Of a stretch of DNA of 64,000 nucleotides, positions 9,032 through 17,788 are shown piece by piece; positions within the stretch are counted from its first letter, which is position 1, and every line of letters begins with the position of its first letter. The stretch covers positions 310,001 to 374,000 of the forward strand of contig WLWZ01000001.1 in assembly GCA_012103315.1 (NCBI GenBank), read 5' to 3'. Below the pieces are notes generated by a model, which was not told the DNA's origin, made no database searches, and saw nothing but the letters and a program-made list of their open reading frames with translations. Origin of the DNA: Alphaproteobacteria bacterium (lineage in GTDB: Bacteria > Pseudomonadota > Alphaproteobacteria > MPNO01 > UBA2964). The translations under genes and the position numbers were made by a program.

Positions 9032-10189
9032 ATGGATTTTGAACTTCCCGAAGAACTCCGCATGCTCAAGGAAACGCTGCGCCGGTTTGTTGATCGCGAA
9101 ATTATTCCAATTGAGCGCGAGGCTTATGAAGGGCATCAGCTAAAGCCTGAGGTGCGTGCGTCGTTGGAAGATAAGGCGAAGGAACTCGGTCTCTGGAAGT
9201 TCGACGTGCCAGAAGAATATGGCGGGATGGGGATGAACCTGCTGGCGAAATGCGTCGTCTGGGAAGAAATGGGCAGAACTATCGCTATTCCAACCCGCGG
9301 TGGTCATATTTTTGGTCCGGCCGTTAGTCCGATCCTCTATTTCCTGAATGATGAGCAGAAAGAAAAATATCTTCATCCGGTTCTGAACGGTGAAAAGAAA
9401 TGCGCCTTTGCCCAGACGGAGCCGGATGCTGGGGGTGACCCCGGTGGTATGCGGTCAACTGCCGTTCGAGATGGCGATCATTATATTATCAATGGCAGCA
9501 AACGATTTATTACGAGTGCCGACAAAGCTGATTTCTTTCAGCTACAGGCAGCGACTGACCGGTCCAAAGGGTCGCGGGGCGGCATCTCGACCTTTCTAAT
9601 TGATGCTGACACACCCGGTTTGGAACTTGTGCGCTATCAACAGATGATGATGGATGACCGGCCTTGGGAAATTTCGATGCAGGACGTCCGCGTGCCAGTA
9701 GAAAACATGATCGGTGAAGAGGGCGAAGGCTTCAAATTTGGTCAGGCCTGGATTACCGCTGGCCGTATACGTCATGCTGCGCGCGGCATCGGTGTCGCGG
9801 AGCGCTGTATGGAGTTGACGGGTTCCTACACTAATCAGCGCGAGACCTTCGGCAAAAAATTATCCGCCCGGCAAGCTGTACAGTTCGGCATGGTCGATAG
9901 CTGGATGGATACTAAAATGCTGCGCCTGTTGGTCTACAACGTGGCGGCAAAGGCTGATGCTGGAGAGGATATTCGCTATGAATCTTATATGGCGAAGGTG
10001 AAAGGCGATGAACACGCCTTTAAGGTATGTGATCAGGCATTGCAGTTTCACGGCGGTATAGGCCTCACAACAGATCTACCGATCGAAAAATTATGGCGTG
10101 ATAGTCGATCGATGGTCATTACAGAAGGCCCACCGGAAATCTTGCGGATGGTGATTGCCCGTGCGTTTTATCGCGAATATGGCGGCTAA
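9032..10189 (+). CDS. Acyl-CoA dehydrogenase
   Basis: A 385-residue FAD enzyme that introduces an alpha,beta double bond into an acyl-CoA and passes electrons to ETF. The three family domains are present: helical N-terminus, a beta-domain with FAQTEPDAGGDPGG (FAD/substrate-binding), and a C-terminal helical domain with QFHGGIGLTTDLPIEKLWRD. The catalytic base expected in the last helix region is there: E365 in ITEGPPEILR aligns with the YEGT glutamate of medium-chain enzymes. ATG follows GGAGAAATTAGT. It lies between the ADP-forming ligase and the crotonase, giving a logical order: activate, desaturate, hydrate. Substrate chain type cannot be read from sequence. Confidence 0.93.
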   Translation: MDFELPEELRMLKETLRRFVDREIIPIEREAYEGHQLKPEVRASLEDKAKELGLWKFDVPEEYGGMGMNLLAKCVVWEEMGRTIAIPTRGGHIFGPAVSPILYFLNDEQKEKYLHPVLNGEKKCAFAQTEPDAGGDPGGMRSTAVRDGDHYIINGSKRFITSADKADFFQLQAATDRSKGSRGGISTFLIDADTPGLELVRYQQMMMDDRPWEISMQDVRVPVENMIGEEGEGFKFGQAWITAGRIRHAARGIGVAERCMELTGSYTNQRETFGKKLSARQAVQFGMVDSWMDTKMLRLLVYNVAAKADAGEDIRYESYMAKVKGDEHAFKVCDQALQFHGGIGLTTDLPIEKLWRDSRSMVITEGPPEILRMVIARAFYREYGG

Positions 10190-10236
10190 AAAATTACTGA
10201 GATCTTTTAAACAACCCGACCTTAAGGAGATATTTG

Positions 10237-11157
10237 ATGGCGGCAAAGAAGATGAAGTGCGTAAAAGTTGAAAAGAAGGGCGGTATCGCCTGGGTGTGGC
10301 TGAACCGGCCAGAAAAGCGGAATGCAATGAGCCCGCAGCTCCACTTCGAAATGGATGAAACGCTTCGGGTCCTGGAAACCGATCCGAAAACACGGGTTGT
10401 CGTGATTGCCGGTGCGGGTGGTTATTTCAGCGCTGGTCAAGATCTCAAAGAATTTTTCCGAGCTAATGAAAAGAACCCGGCCGGTCGCAAGGCTGCGGCA
10501 GAGGCGGCCAATCGCTGGCGCTGGGAACGTTTGTATAAATATGACAAACCAACTATTGCGATGGTTGAAGGCTACTGCGTTGGTGGCGCGTTCATGCAGC
10601 TTTGCGCGACGGATTTCGCGGTTGCTGCAGACGATACGGTGTTCTCGCTCTCCGAAGTGAACTGGGGCATCCTGCCTGGTGCGCTGGTCTCGAAAGTGGT
10701 TTCCGACACGATCATGCCTCGTAAGGCTTTGTATTATTGCTGCCTTGGCGAGCCGTTTGATGGTGTTGAAGCTGAGAAGATTGGTTTTGTGAATTTCGCA
10801 GTGCCAAAGGAAGACCTGGTTAATAAGACGATTGAACTGGCCCAGAAGCTGATGGCGAAAAGCCCAGCGGTTCTACGCGCAACCAAGCACGCGGTACGCC
10901 AGGTTCGCACGATGGACTTTGATCAGTCCTATGATTATCTGGCGGCAAAGGGCCAGGCGATCAAGGTCGGCGATACTGAGGACTCCTACAATACTGGGCT
11001 CACTCAGTTCCTCGATAAGAAGGCCTACAAACCGACTTTTGAGCCCTTCGCGCTTAAAGGTGCAAAGAAACCCAAGGCCAAGAAAAAGGCGCCTGCTAAA
11101 AAGAAGGCCGCCGCTAAAAAGAAAACAGCCAAAAAGAAAACAGCTAAGAAAAAATAG
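10237..11157 (+). CDS. Crotonase-fold hydratase/lyase related to hydroxycinnamoyl-CoA hydratase-lyase, with Lys-rich tail
   Basis: A 306-residue enoyl-CoA hydratase/isomerase family protein. Along most of its length it resembles p-hydroxycinnamoyl-CoA hydratase-lyase (HCHL/Ech), for example LNRPEKRNAMSP, KPTIAMVEGYCVGG and SLSEVNWGILPG. The catalytic Glu is kept (E140, equal to HCHL E143 as I recall that sequence). Three residues reported in HCHL to bind the phenol or act in cleavage differ: Y75 is F73, S123 is M120 and Y239 is A236. So it is probably a hydratase for a different acyl-CoA, not a vanillin-forming lyase. Residues ~277-306 are an Ala/Lys tail of repeated KKK blocks, like histone-H1-type tails. 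Start chosen at the ATG after AAGGAGA (7 nt), not the TTG one codon upstream. Confidence 0.85.
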   Translation: MAAKKMKCVKVEKKGGIAWVWLNRPEKRNAMSPQLHFEMDETLRVLETDPKTRVVVIAGAGGYFSAGQDLKEFFRANEKNPAGRKAAAEAANRWRWERLYKYDKPTIAMVEGYCVGGAFMQLCATDFAVAADDTVFSLSEVNWGILPGALVSKVVSDTIMPRKALYYCCLGEPFDGVEAEKIGFVNFAVPKEDLVNKTIELAQKLMAKSPAVLRATKHAVRQVRTMDFDQSYDYLAAKGQAIKVGDTEDSYNTGLTQFLDKKAYKPTFEPFALKGAKKPKAKKKAPAKKKAAAKKKTAKKKTAKKK

Positions 11158-11186
11158 CGTTTAGAAACTTGTTGTTCACTAAGAAG

Positions 11187-11217
11187 CGGTCCCTCATTAG
11201 AGGGGCCGTTTTCGTTT
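11187..11217. terminator. Intrinsic terminator between convergent operons
   Basis: CGGTCCCTC (11187-11195), loop ATTA, GAGGGGCCG (11200-11208) form a 9-bp stem with one G-U pair, followed by TTTTCGTTT on the plus strand. It ends the ligase-dehydrogenase-crotonase operon. The AAGAAG on the other side gives a weak T-rich run on the minus strand, so it may also stop the convergent ligase transcript. Confidence 0.75.
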
Positions 11218-11223
11218 CAGCGC

Positions 11224-13299
11224 TTAACGCTCGACCGTGCGTATATCGACCGCGCAAACACCTTGTCCCCGGGGACGAACCATCAGTGGATTGATCTCAA
11301 TATCGGCAAGCCAAGTACGGTGATTAAGAAAGAACTCCGATAGCCCTTTAATACCCGCAATCAGTGCGTCCGTGTCGGCAGGACCGCTGCCGCGAAATCC
11401 GTCTAGCATCGAAGAGACGCGAAGCTCGGAGAGCATATTCCGGATGTCGTCCTCGCTGGCGGGCAGCAGTCGCAGGGCTACATCTTTGACAAGCTCCACC
11501 ATGACACCACCAGCACCGACAATCAGCATTGGGCCGTACTGGTCGTCGTCCCGAGCGCCGACGAGTAGCTCGATGCCGGAAACCATCTCCTGCGCCAGGA
11601 AACCATCAATGGTGGCGTTAGAATCAATGGCATGAAGTTTTTTGGCCATGCCTTCTGCAGCAGCAATAGCGGCTGTCTCATCGGTAATATTAAGCGCGAC
11701 GCCCCCCACCTCAGTTTTGTGGCTTGCTTCCGGAGAAATAATTTTGATGGCGGCGGGATAACCGACGCTTGCGGCGGCCTCCCCAGCCGCAGCACTATTG
11801 AGCGCCCGCGCTGTCTTTGGTGCCGGGAGTCCTTTGGGGGCAAGAGCGGCTTCGAGCGCCTCACCGACGCAATTCTTCTGATCGCCTGTAGGTGCGGGAA
11901 CAGGTGACGTGTCGCGTCCGGCGCGCTCACCAAAGTACCACAGCGCATTCATCGCTCGGACACCAGCTCGAGTGCCCTGCAGAAAAGGCATGTTGGTGGC
12001 GCCTTGAAAATCCAACCCGCCGTCCGGGATTTGGTGCGGCATTCGGGCAAAGGAGATCACGGGCTTGCCAGTAGAGGCGATCAGCTCTTTCACCTCGTCC
12101 TGTGGGCCTGCACTACGGGCGGAGCCCGGCATGTTATTGCACCAGGCAACCATATCGACACCGGGATCAGCGGCGAATGCTTTGCAGATTTCTGCAGGAG
12201 CAGATTTCCCCGATACGCCGACCGGTGCACCTGTATCGATTGGGTTCTGGATATGGCAATCGGTGGGGACATAAGGTCGGATCGCCTCGACGGTTTGTGG
12301 CGCGAGATCGGCAAGCACCGCTTTCTCTTGGTCGCAGTAATCATGGAGCAGATCAACCGTGCCCCCGGACGTTGTCATAAAGGCAATACTGGGTCCTTTG
12401 GGCAGGCGATCTTGCTGAAAGGCGAGCGTCATTTCGATCATCTCTTCCAGCGTTTCACAATTGATGATGCCATAGCGTTCGCAGACAGCTTCATAAGCCG
12501 CATAATCACCAGCTACCGCACCGGAATGGGATTGTGCGGCTTCCCGTGATTTTTGCGAGCGTCCGGTTTTGATTGCGATGATTGGCTTGCCTGCTTTCAG
12601 CGCCCGTCCTGCGGCCTTCATAAATTCTTCCGGTTTGCGGATGCCTTCAATAAACAGGCAGAGCTGTTTGGTCTCGGGGTCGTCGATCACAAAATTCATA
12701 TAATCGGCAAGATCGAGGCTAAGTTCATTGCCAGACGAAATGGCGTAGGAGAAGCGCAAACCGCGTTCCTGACCCGCTCTGGTGAAATAGCTTAACGTGC
12801 CGCCGGATTGGGTGATGAGTGCTACGGGACCGGGCTCCATTTCACTGACATGGGTATGTGGATAGCAATAGATCTTTTCGCGAATACCGGCGAGCCCCAT
12901 GCAGTTAGGGCCGCAGATTGGTACGCCAATTTCATCCAGAGCTGTACGAAATTCATCGCCACGCTTGATTGATTCTTCGCGACCCCCATCGCCAAAGCCT
13001 GATGCGTAAACTACTGCAGCCTTTAACCCGTTCTCCGCCCCTTGTCGTAGTGCCCCTTCAATGAATGGGGCAGGGATAATCATCAATGCTAGGTCAGCGG
13101 GTTCGGGCAAGGAAGCCAAGTCGGGGTAGCAGGGTACACCGAATATCTCGTCGCGCTTTGGGTTAACCGGAAAGACTTTTCCCGTGTAGCCCGATTTTTG
13201 GAGGTTGCCGAAAATATTACGTGGCCAGTGAGATTTTTCTGTCGCGCCGACGATGGCAATGGTTTTGGCGTTAAAGATTGCAGCCGCTGGACTGGTCAT
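11224..13299 (-). CDS. Second ADP-forming acyl-CoA ligase (acetate--CoA ligase family)
   Basis: A 691-residue paralogue of the 6933-9011 enzyme with the same fused architecture: CoA-binding domain (TIAIVGATEKS), two ligase domains with the conserved His at H258 in QSHSGAVAG, and an ATP-grasp C-terminus (KIISPEASHKTEVGG, INPLMV). It makes an acyl-CoA at the cost of ATP to ADP + Pi, in the cytoplasm. ATG follows GGGAGAGATAA. Last gene of a minus-strand run after gamma-glutamyltransferase, amidohydrolase and the PLP enzyme, 45 nt downstream of the latter, so it may activate an acid released by those enzymes. Its substrate need not be that of the facing paralogue. Both are full length with no signs of decay. 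Confidence 0.9.
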   Translation of the reverse strand: MTSPAAAIFNAKTIAIVGATEKSHWPRNIFGNLQKSGYTGKVFPVNPKRDEIFGVPCYPDLASLPEPADLALMIIPAPFIEGALRQGAENGLKAAVVYASGFGDGGREESIKRGDEFRTALDEIGVPICGPNCMGLAGIREKIYCYPHTHVSEMEPGPVALITQSGGTLSYFTRAGQERGLRFSYAISSGNELSLDLADYMNFVIDDPETKQLCLFIEGIRKPEEFMKAAGRALKAGKPIIAIKTGRSQKSREAAQSHSGAVAGDYAAYEAVCERYGIINCETLEEMIEMTLAFQQDRLPKGPSIAFMTTSGGTVDLLHDYCDQEKAVLADLAPQTVEAIRPYVPTDCHIQNPIDTGAPVGVSGKSAPAEICKAFAADPGVDMVAWCNNMPGSARSAGPQDEVKELIASTGKPVISFARMPHQIPDGGLDFQGATNMPFLQGTRAGVRAMNALWYFGERAGRDTSPVPAPTGDQKNCVGEALEAALAPKGLPAPKTARALNSAAAGEAAASVGYPAAIKIISPEASHKTEVGGVALNITDETAAIAAAEGMAKKLHAIDSNATIDGFLAQEMVSGIELLVGARDDDQYGPMLIVGAGGVMVELVKDVALRLLPASEDDIRNMLSELRVSSMLDGFRGSGPADTDALIAGIKGLSEFFLNHRTWLADIEINPLMVRPRGQGVCAVDIRTVER

Positions 13300-13344
13300 T
13301 TATCTCTCCCTCTTGGTCTTAAGATTATTGGTCTTGCGGTGTCT

Positions 13345-14436
13345 TTATTGTACCCGACCGCGGGCGGCGATGTTCCAGACATCGACAACATCGTCACCTT
13401 TATAGGCAATGAAGCGATCATAAAGATTCACAGTCGTGTCGCAATGGGTCGGGACAAACGCGACCTTGTCATTGAGCGCCAGCGGGCATTTCCCGCCCTC
13501 AAACGTCAGCTCGCTATGCTCTTCGCCGGCGAACTTGAAAACAGCACCGGGGAGGTCGATTGGGGCCGGAGGGCCGCCATCGGAACTAATGGCTTTCAGT
13601 CCCATATCGAGAATACAGCGCCCGGGTTCAGGTAATGAAATGACTGAGGCGAGCAGGGTAAGGGATTGCTCAAACGGGATGGAATTGCCGTCATCCCACT
13701 CGACTTCGCGATAGCGTGAATCCATAAACAGATAGCCACCGGGCTGGAGCTCTGTCAGGCCGGCCATCGCCGCATCGATGACTGATGTTCCACTGCCGCC
13801 ACCTGTTAGATACTCCAGTGGCAAACCTGCTTTGCGGATTAGGTCAGCTGTATCGGTTAGCAAGCCAACCGCTTTGCGCGCGGCGGTATCGCGTTCGGTA
13901 AAGGACGACGTCATCTGGATAGCACCCTGATACCCCTGCAGGCCCTTAAAGGTGAGCCAGTCTGCGTTCATGACTTCATAGGCGAGATCCAAAGCGGGTT
14001 GTCCGGGCTGGACACCACATCTTCCCTGACCGACGTCTACTTCAATCACGACATCTGGGCGTACACCACAGGTTTGGGCCACGGCGGCCATTTCAGAGAG
14101 ATTGTCAGGATTGTCAGCGACAACGGATATCTTTGCTCCCTTGGCCATTTGCATCATCCGCGTGAGCTTGGAAATGCCGATCACCGGTGTCGTAATCAAG
14201 ATGTCTTTGATGTCGTGCGAGACCAGAACTTCGGCTTCGCCAAGCTTGGCACAACAAACACCGACGGCCCCGGCGCCGATCTGCATTTTGGCGATTTCCG
14301 CTGACTTGTGCGCCTTGGCATGAGGTCGATAGGTGATACCGGCATTGGCCGCCAAGTCTCGCATCCGTTCCATATTGCGGAGGAAGGCATCTTCTTCGAT
14401 CAACAATACCGGCGTGTCGAGTTGGTTTAATTTCAT
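13345..14436 (-). CDS. D-threonine aldolase / D-serine dehydratase-like PLP enzyme (alanine-racemase fold)
   Basis: A 363-residue fold-type III PLP enzyme that acts on D-hydroxy-amino acids: D-threonine aldolases give glycine + aldehyde, the DSD1 branch gives pyruvate + ammonia. Seen: PLP lysine K41 in RPHAKAHKS, a GGGSGTS phosphate-binding loop, and near the C-terminus PTHCDTTVNLYD with H331, C332, D333. Aldolases are reported to bind their metal with H and D two residues apart, and D-serine dehydratases with H and C, so the H-x-D spacing here favours aldolase. Length is usual. The start ATG overlaps the amidohydrolase stop by 4 nt, indicating translational coupling. Context with gamma-glutamyltransferase suggests processing of unusual amino-acid conjugates. 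Confidence 0.85.
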   Translation of the reverse strand: MKLNQLDTPVLLIEEDAFLRNMERMRDLAANAGITYRPHAKAHKSAEIAKMQIGAGAVGVCCAKLGEAEVLVSHDIKDILITTPVIGISKLTRMMQMAKGAKISVVADNPDNLSEMAAVAQTCGVRPDVVIEVDVGQGRCGVQPGQPALDLAYEVMNADWLTFKGLQGYQGAIQMTSSFTERDTAARKAVGLLTDTADLIRKAGLPLEYLTGGGSGTSVIDAAMAGLTELQPGGYLFMDSRYREVEWDDGNSIPFEQSLTLLASVISLPEPGRCILDMGLKAISSDGGPPAPIDLPGAVFKFAGEEHSELTFEGGKCPLALNDKVAFVPTHCDTTVNLYDRFIAYKGDDVVDVWNIAARGRVQ

Positions 14437-16109
14437 GTCGCGTTTTGCTCAACCTTGCCCGTGTCATGAACGACTTTGCCACCGACGATTGTCATTTCAG
14501 CGGTGATGTCCTTGATGTCGTTTTCGGGGCAGTTCAACGGGTCGTTATCGAGGATTACCAGGTCCGCCAACTTACCCGATTCCAGTGTTCCCTTGATGTC
14601 TTCCTCGCCTGTTAGATAGGCACCGTTCCGGGTGGCGCAGGTTAACGCCTGCTCGCGCGTGAGGGCCTGATCAGGCGCGATCTGGTCATCACTGAACATG
14701 TTGTAGCGGGCAACGGTTTGCCATATCGGATACCACAATGTGGTTGGAACATTGTCAGTTGCGAGTGCAATAGGGATGCCAGCCTCGACGACACTTTTGA
14801 GCGGTGCGATTTCGTTCTCACGAGCTTCCCCGATCTCGTCACGGACGATATGACCATACTTGTAAATGTATCGATTGGTATGCGATGTCATTGCCAGATT
14901 GAGGTCGGCAAGACTCTTTATCTGATATTCCGTTGCCCGGTCTAAATGGCCCATTACCCAACGTTTATCGGCCAATGGTATGACCCTATCAACGGCTTCG
15001 AAATGCTCCAAGAAGTCCATCCAGATTGCGTTTGCGCGGATATTGTGACGCGCGGCAGTGGTCAAATAGTCGACTATTCCGCTCTCCGGGATACCACTAT
15101 CGTAATTGAAGCCTGACCAGCCCGTATAAGGGGCGGAGCGGGTGCGCACAGCGTTGTCAGGGGTGATGCCAAAATCGGCAAAAATACCGGCGACTGCCAG
15201 CCATTCATCACCATCGCCTCGCAAGCCACCGATCCAGTCAGACCATTCAGAAAAAGCCGCGTCATAGCCGTCTTTATTGGCAAAATGCCATGACGGGCTA
15301 TAGACCAGTGTAGCCCGGACAGAGGCTGCCCCTTCGGCATTTACGGCGCGATAGGCTTCGATCAATTCCTGGGCACAGCCATGCTCTTCATAGACGCTGG
15401 TGGTCCCGCTGGCGTTATAAATCGACATCGAGCGTTTGATCCCCGCGACCCGATCATCATGACCAAAGCGCGGCATCGTTCGGAAGTAGGCAAGCTCTGC
15501 CACCGGCACAAAAGTGTACTCATGAATGATGCCATTCAGTGCGCCATTACCATCGGTTTCAAACTTCACAATGTCGGGTAGATCGCCGGGGTCAGAATCA
15601 AGCCCGGCTTCTTCGAGCGCTTTAGAATTGGCAATAGAGGTAAGCGGTTGGATATGCCGCCAGTAGCCCCAGATTGGTCTGATATAAACCGGATTGTTCG
15701 GCGATACCCTGTCGAGGTCTTCACGGGTGGGCCAGCGTTTTTCAGCAAGATTGTCCGGCACATCAAAATAGTATGGCGGTTCGCCGATGGGCATGGTGAC
15801 AATCCAATCACCTGGCTCTGCCTTAGCCACGAGTGCTGCAATACGGTCCAGAACGTCATCGATAGATTTACAGCCCGACAATGTCGGAAAGATTGATTTG
15901 AGTCCTTCGCGATCCATATGGGCATGACCATCGATTAGGCCCGGCATCACTGTGCGGCCACCAGCATCAATTGTCGTGTGTTCAGCATAGTCGGTGGCAA
16001 GCATTTCAGCAGAGCCGACAGCAGCGATGCGATCACCATCGATCGCGATAGCGTCATGCAGTGAAAATTTATCGTCGCAGGTAACGACCTTGGCGTTGCG
16101 GATCAGCAT
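14433..16109 (-). CDS. YtcJ-like metal-dependent amidohydrolase
   Basis: A 558-residue amidohydrolase (family 3, YtcJ type) hydrolysing an amide or related C-N bond in a metal-containing TIM barrel. N-terminal beta-sandwich starts LIRNAKVVTCDD and leads to the metal motif MPGLIDGHAHMD (~53-64). Later come WVMGHLDRA and ATDNVPTTLWYP, where further metal-ligand His and Asp are expected, and a C-terminal ESGKLADLVILDNDPL that closes the sandwich. No signal peptide; cytoplasmic. It starts 18 nt after the gamma-glutamyltransferase and its stop overlaps the PLP gene start by 4 nt, so the three are surely co-expressed. YtcJ-family substrates are very diverse; an N-acyl or formyl amino acid is plausible but not shown. 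Confidence 0.87.
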   Translation of the reverse strand: MLIRNAKVVTCDDKFSLHDAIAIDGDRIAAVGSAEMLATDYAEHTTIDAGGRTVMPGLIDGHAHMDREGLKSIFPTLSGCKSIDDVLDRIAALVAKAEPGDWIVTMPIGEPPYYFDVPDNLAEKRWPTREDLDRVSPNNPVYIRPIWGYWRHIQPLTSIANSKALEEAGLDSDPGDLPDIVKFETDGNGALNGIIHEYTFVPVAELAYFRTMPRFGHDDRVAGIKRSMSIYNASGTTSVYEEHGCAQELIEAYRAVNAEGAASVRATLVYSPSWHFANKDGYDAAFSEWSDWIGGLRGDGDEWLAVAGIFADFGITPDNAVRTRSAPYTGWSGFNYDSGIPESGIVDYLTTAARHNIRANAIWMDFLEHFEAVDRVIPLADKRWVMGHLDRATEYQIKSLADLNLAMTSHTNRYIYKYGHIVRDEIGEARENEIAPLKSVVEAGIPIALATDNVPTTLWYPIWQTVARYNMFSDDQIAPDQALTREQALTCATRNGAYLTGEEDIKGTLESGKLADLVILDNDPLNCPENDIKDITAEMTIVGGKVVHDTGKVEQNAT

Positions 16110-16127
16110 CGATTCTACCGGTTGGCC

Positions 16128-17714
16128 TTAGCAGCCAGCCGCATAGGCCTCGCGGCGATGATCGGCGGCACCGACGAGCACACCATTGTCGAGAATTTCG
16201 AGGCACTTTGAAGACCCGAAATAGGAGGCGCCTGATGCGCGGCTGATTTCAAATCCGCGCGACGTCAGCTCCTCGCCAACCGAGTCCGGAAATTCATCAT
16301 CGATCAGCAGGTTGGCTTTGCCATCGATGGACCAACGCGGTGCTTCAATCGCAGCTGACATTTCCATGCCGCGCTCAACCATATTGGTCAGCATCTGTAC
16401 GTTGGAGATCGTCTGGGCAGGGCCACCAGGCGTGGTCAGTTGATACTTCACCTTGCCATTCTTGAAGGCCATGACAGGGTTCAGCGTGTGGCTCGGCTTT
16501 TTGCCGGGTGCCACGACATTGCGATGTTCAGGGTCGGTGACAAAGCCGGTCATCCGGTTGTTGAGCAGAATACCGGTCGTCGGATCGAGGAAGGCTGAAC
16601 CAAAAACGTGAAATACGCTTTGCACGACGGAGATTGCGTTGCCGTCACCATCGGCGAGCGTGATGCAGCTGGTACCACCAACACCGGGGCGCTCGTGTTG
16701 GCCAGGGGCAGCATCGCGCACGGCGGCTTGAAGTTTGCTGGTCATCTGGCCACCGAGTAGCTCATCAATCGGGGCAGGGTGTACCGCAGGATCACAGATA
16801 TAGGGAATGCCTTCATCGAAGGCGGCGCGTGCTGCGGCCATCAGATAGGCCAGCCTATCGGCATCCGAGCCGGTGAAAGCTTCCTGGGGTAGATCTTTGA
16901 TCGCGTTGAGCTGCATTAGCATCAGCACGCCATAGGAATTTGGTGGCATGACATGCACGTCGAGGTCGCGATAATCTGTATGCAGCGTGTCGACCCATTC
17001 GGGCTCATAGCCTTCAAAATCGGCCGCTGACAGTAGCCCGCCATTGGCTTGGCAATACTCGCCAAGGGATTTTGCAATGCGGCCTTCATAATAAACGCCG
17101 CTGCCATTCTCAGAGATGTCGCGGATGGTCTCCGCGAGCGCCGGTTGTTTGACGATATCGCCCGGGTTCATCGGCACGCCGCCCGGCATATAGAGTGCTG
17201 CACAGCCAGGGTCTTTGCCAACATGATCAAACAGGCGCAGGGCACTGGTCAAGATACGAGAGACCGGATGGCCGTTTTCGGCGATATCAATTGCATCAGC
17301 GAACAGGTCTTTCCACGGCATCTTGCCATGTTTCTGATGTAGCCGTTCCCAGCCGCGTACGATCCCGGGGACCGATGCGGCGTTGGGGCCGTGTACTGTC
17401 ATGCCGTCTTTGAAATATTCCGGAGTCGCTCCGGCAGGCGCGTAGCCACTGGCATTCAGCCCCTGGGTTTTCTTGGAGGCGGCATCGTGATGAATGATAA
17501 ACGCGTCACCGCCGAAGGATGTTGCGTGCGGCAAGACTGTACATAGAACAGCGGAGGTCGAGATCATCGCGTCGACAACCGAACCGCCACGCTCCAGCAT
17601 CCGGAGACCAGATGTTGATGCGAGTGAATGGCCTGATACGACCATGCCTTTGGTGCCATAAACTGGCGAGCGGGGCAGTTTTACACCCGCAAATTCATCG
17701 ACCTGTCCGGCCAT
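16128..17714 (-). CDS. Gamma-glutamyltransferase family protein
   Basis: A 528-residue Ntn-hydrolase of the gamma-glutamyltranspeptidase family, which cleaves or transfers gamma-glutamyl (or related acyl) groups after autoprocessing. The N-terminal part has the family blocks VVSGHSLAS, GGSVVDAMI and SFGGDAFIIHHD. The nucleophile is T348 in GVGGTSCITLADGDGN, preceded by the expected cleavage point, and the small subunit contains LLNNRMTGF and TPGGPAQ. No signal peptide is visible (the protein starts MAGQVDEFAGVKLP), so this member appears cytoplasmic, unlike classical periplasmic GGT. Such cytoplasmic homologues include cephalosporin-acylase-like and other acylases. First gene of a four-gene minus-strand operon. 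ATG follows TAGGAGAGTTTC. Confidence 0.9.
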   Translation of the reverse strand: MAGQVDEFAGVKLPRSPVYGTKGMVVSGHSLASTSGLRMLERGGSVVDAMISTSAVLCTVLPHATSFGGDAFIIHHDAASKKTQGLNASGYAPAGATPEYFKDGMTVHGPNAASVPGIVRGWERLHQKHGKMPWKDLFADAIDIAENGHPVSRILTSALRLFDHVGKDPGCAALYMPGGVPMNPGDIVKQPALAETIRDISENGSGVYYEGRIAKSLGEYCQANGGLLSAADFEGYEPEWVDTLHTDYRDLDVHVMPPNSYGVLMLMQLNAIKDLPQEAFTGSDADRLAYLMAAARAAFDEGIPYICDPAVHPAPIDELLGGQMTSKLQAAVRDAAPGQHERPGVGGTSCITLADGDGNAISVVQSVFHVFGSAFLDPTTGILLNNRMTGFVTDPEHRNVVAPGKKPSHTLNPVMAFKNGKVKYQLTTPGGPAQTISNVQMLTNMVERGMEMSAAIEAPRWSIDGKANLLIDDEFPDSVGEELTSRGFEISRASGASYFGSSKCLEILDNGVLVGAADHRREAYAAGC

Positions 17715-17788
17715 GAAACTCTCCTAAGATATAGAAATGACAATTTCCCCCATCATGGCGCTGGACGGCTCCTTGTCAACGTGGAGGT

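Noticed and set aside
12004-12549. 181-codon plus-strand frame over the second acyl-CoA ligase
   Set aside because: No motif; complement of a well-supported gene.
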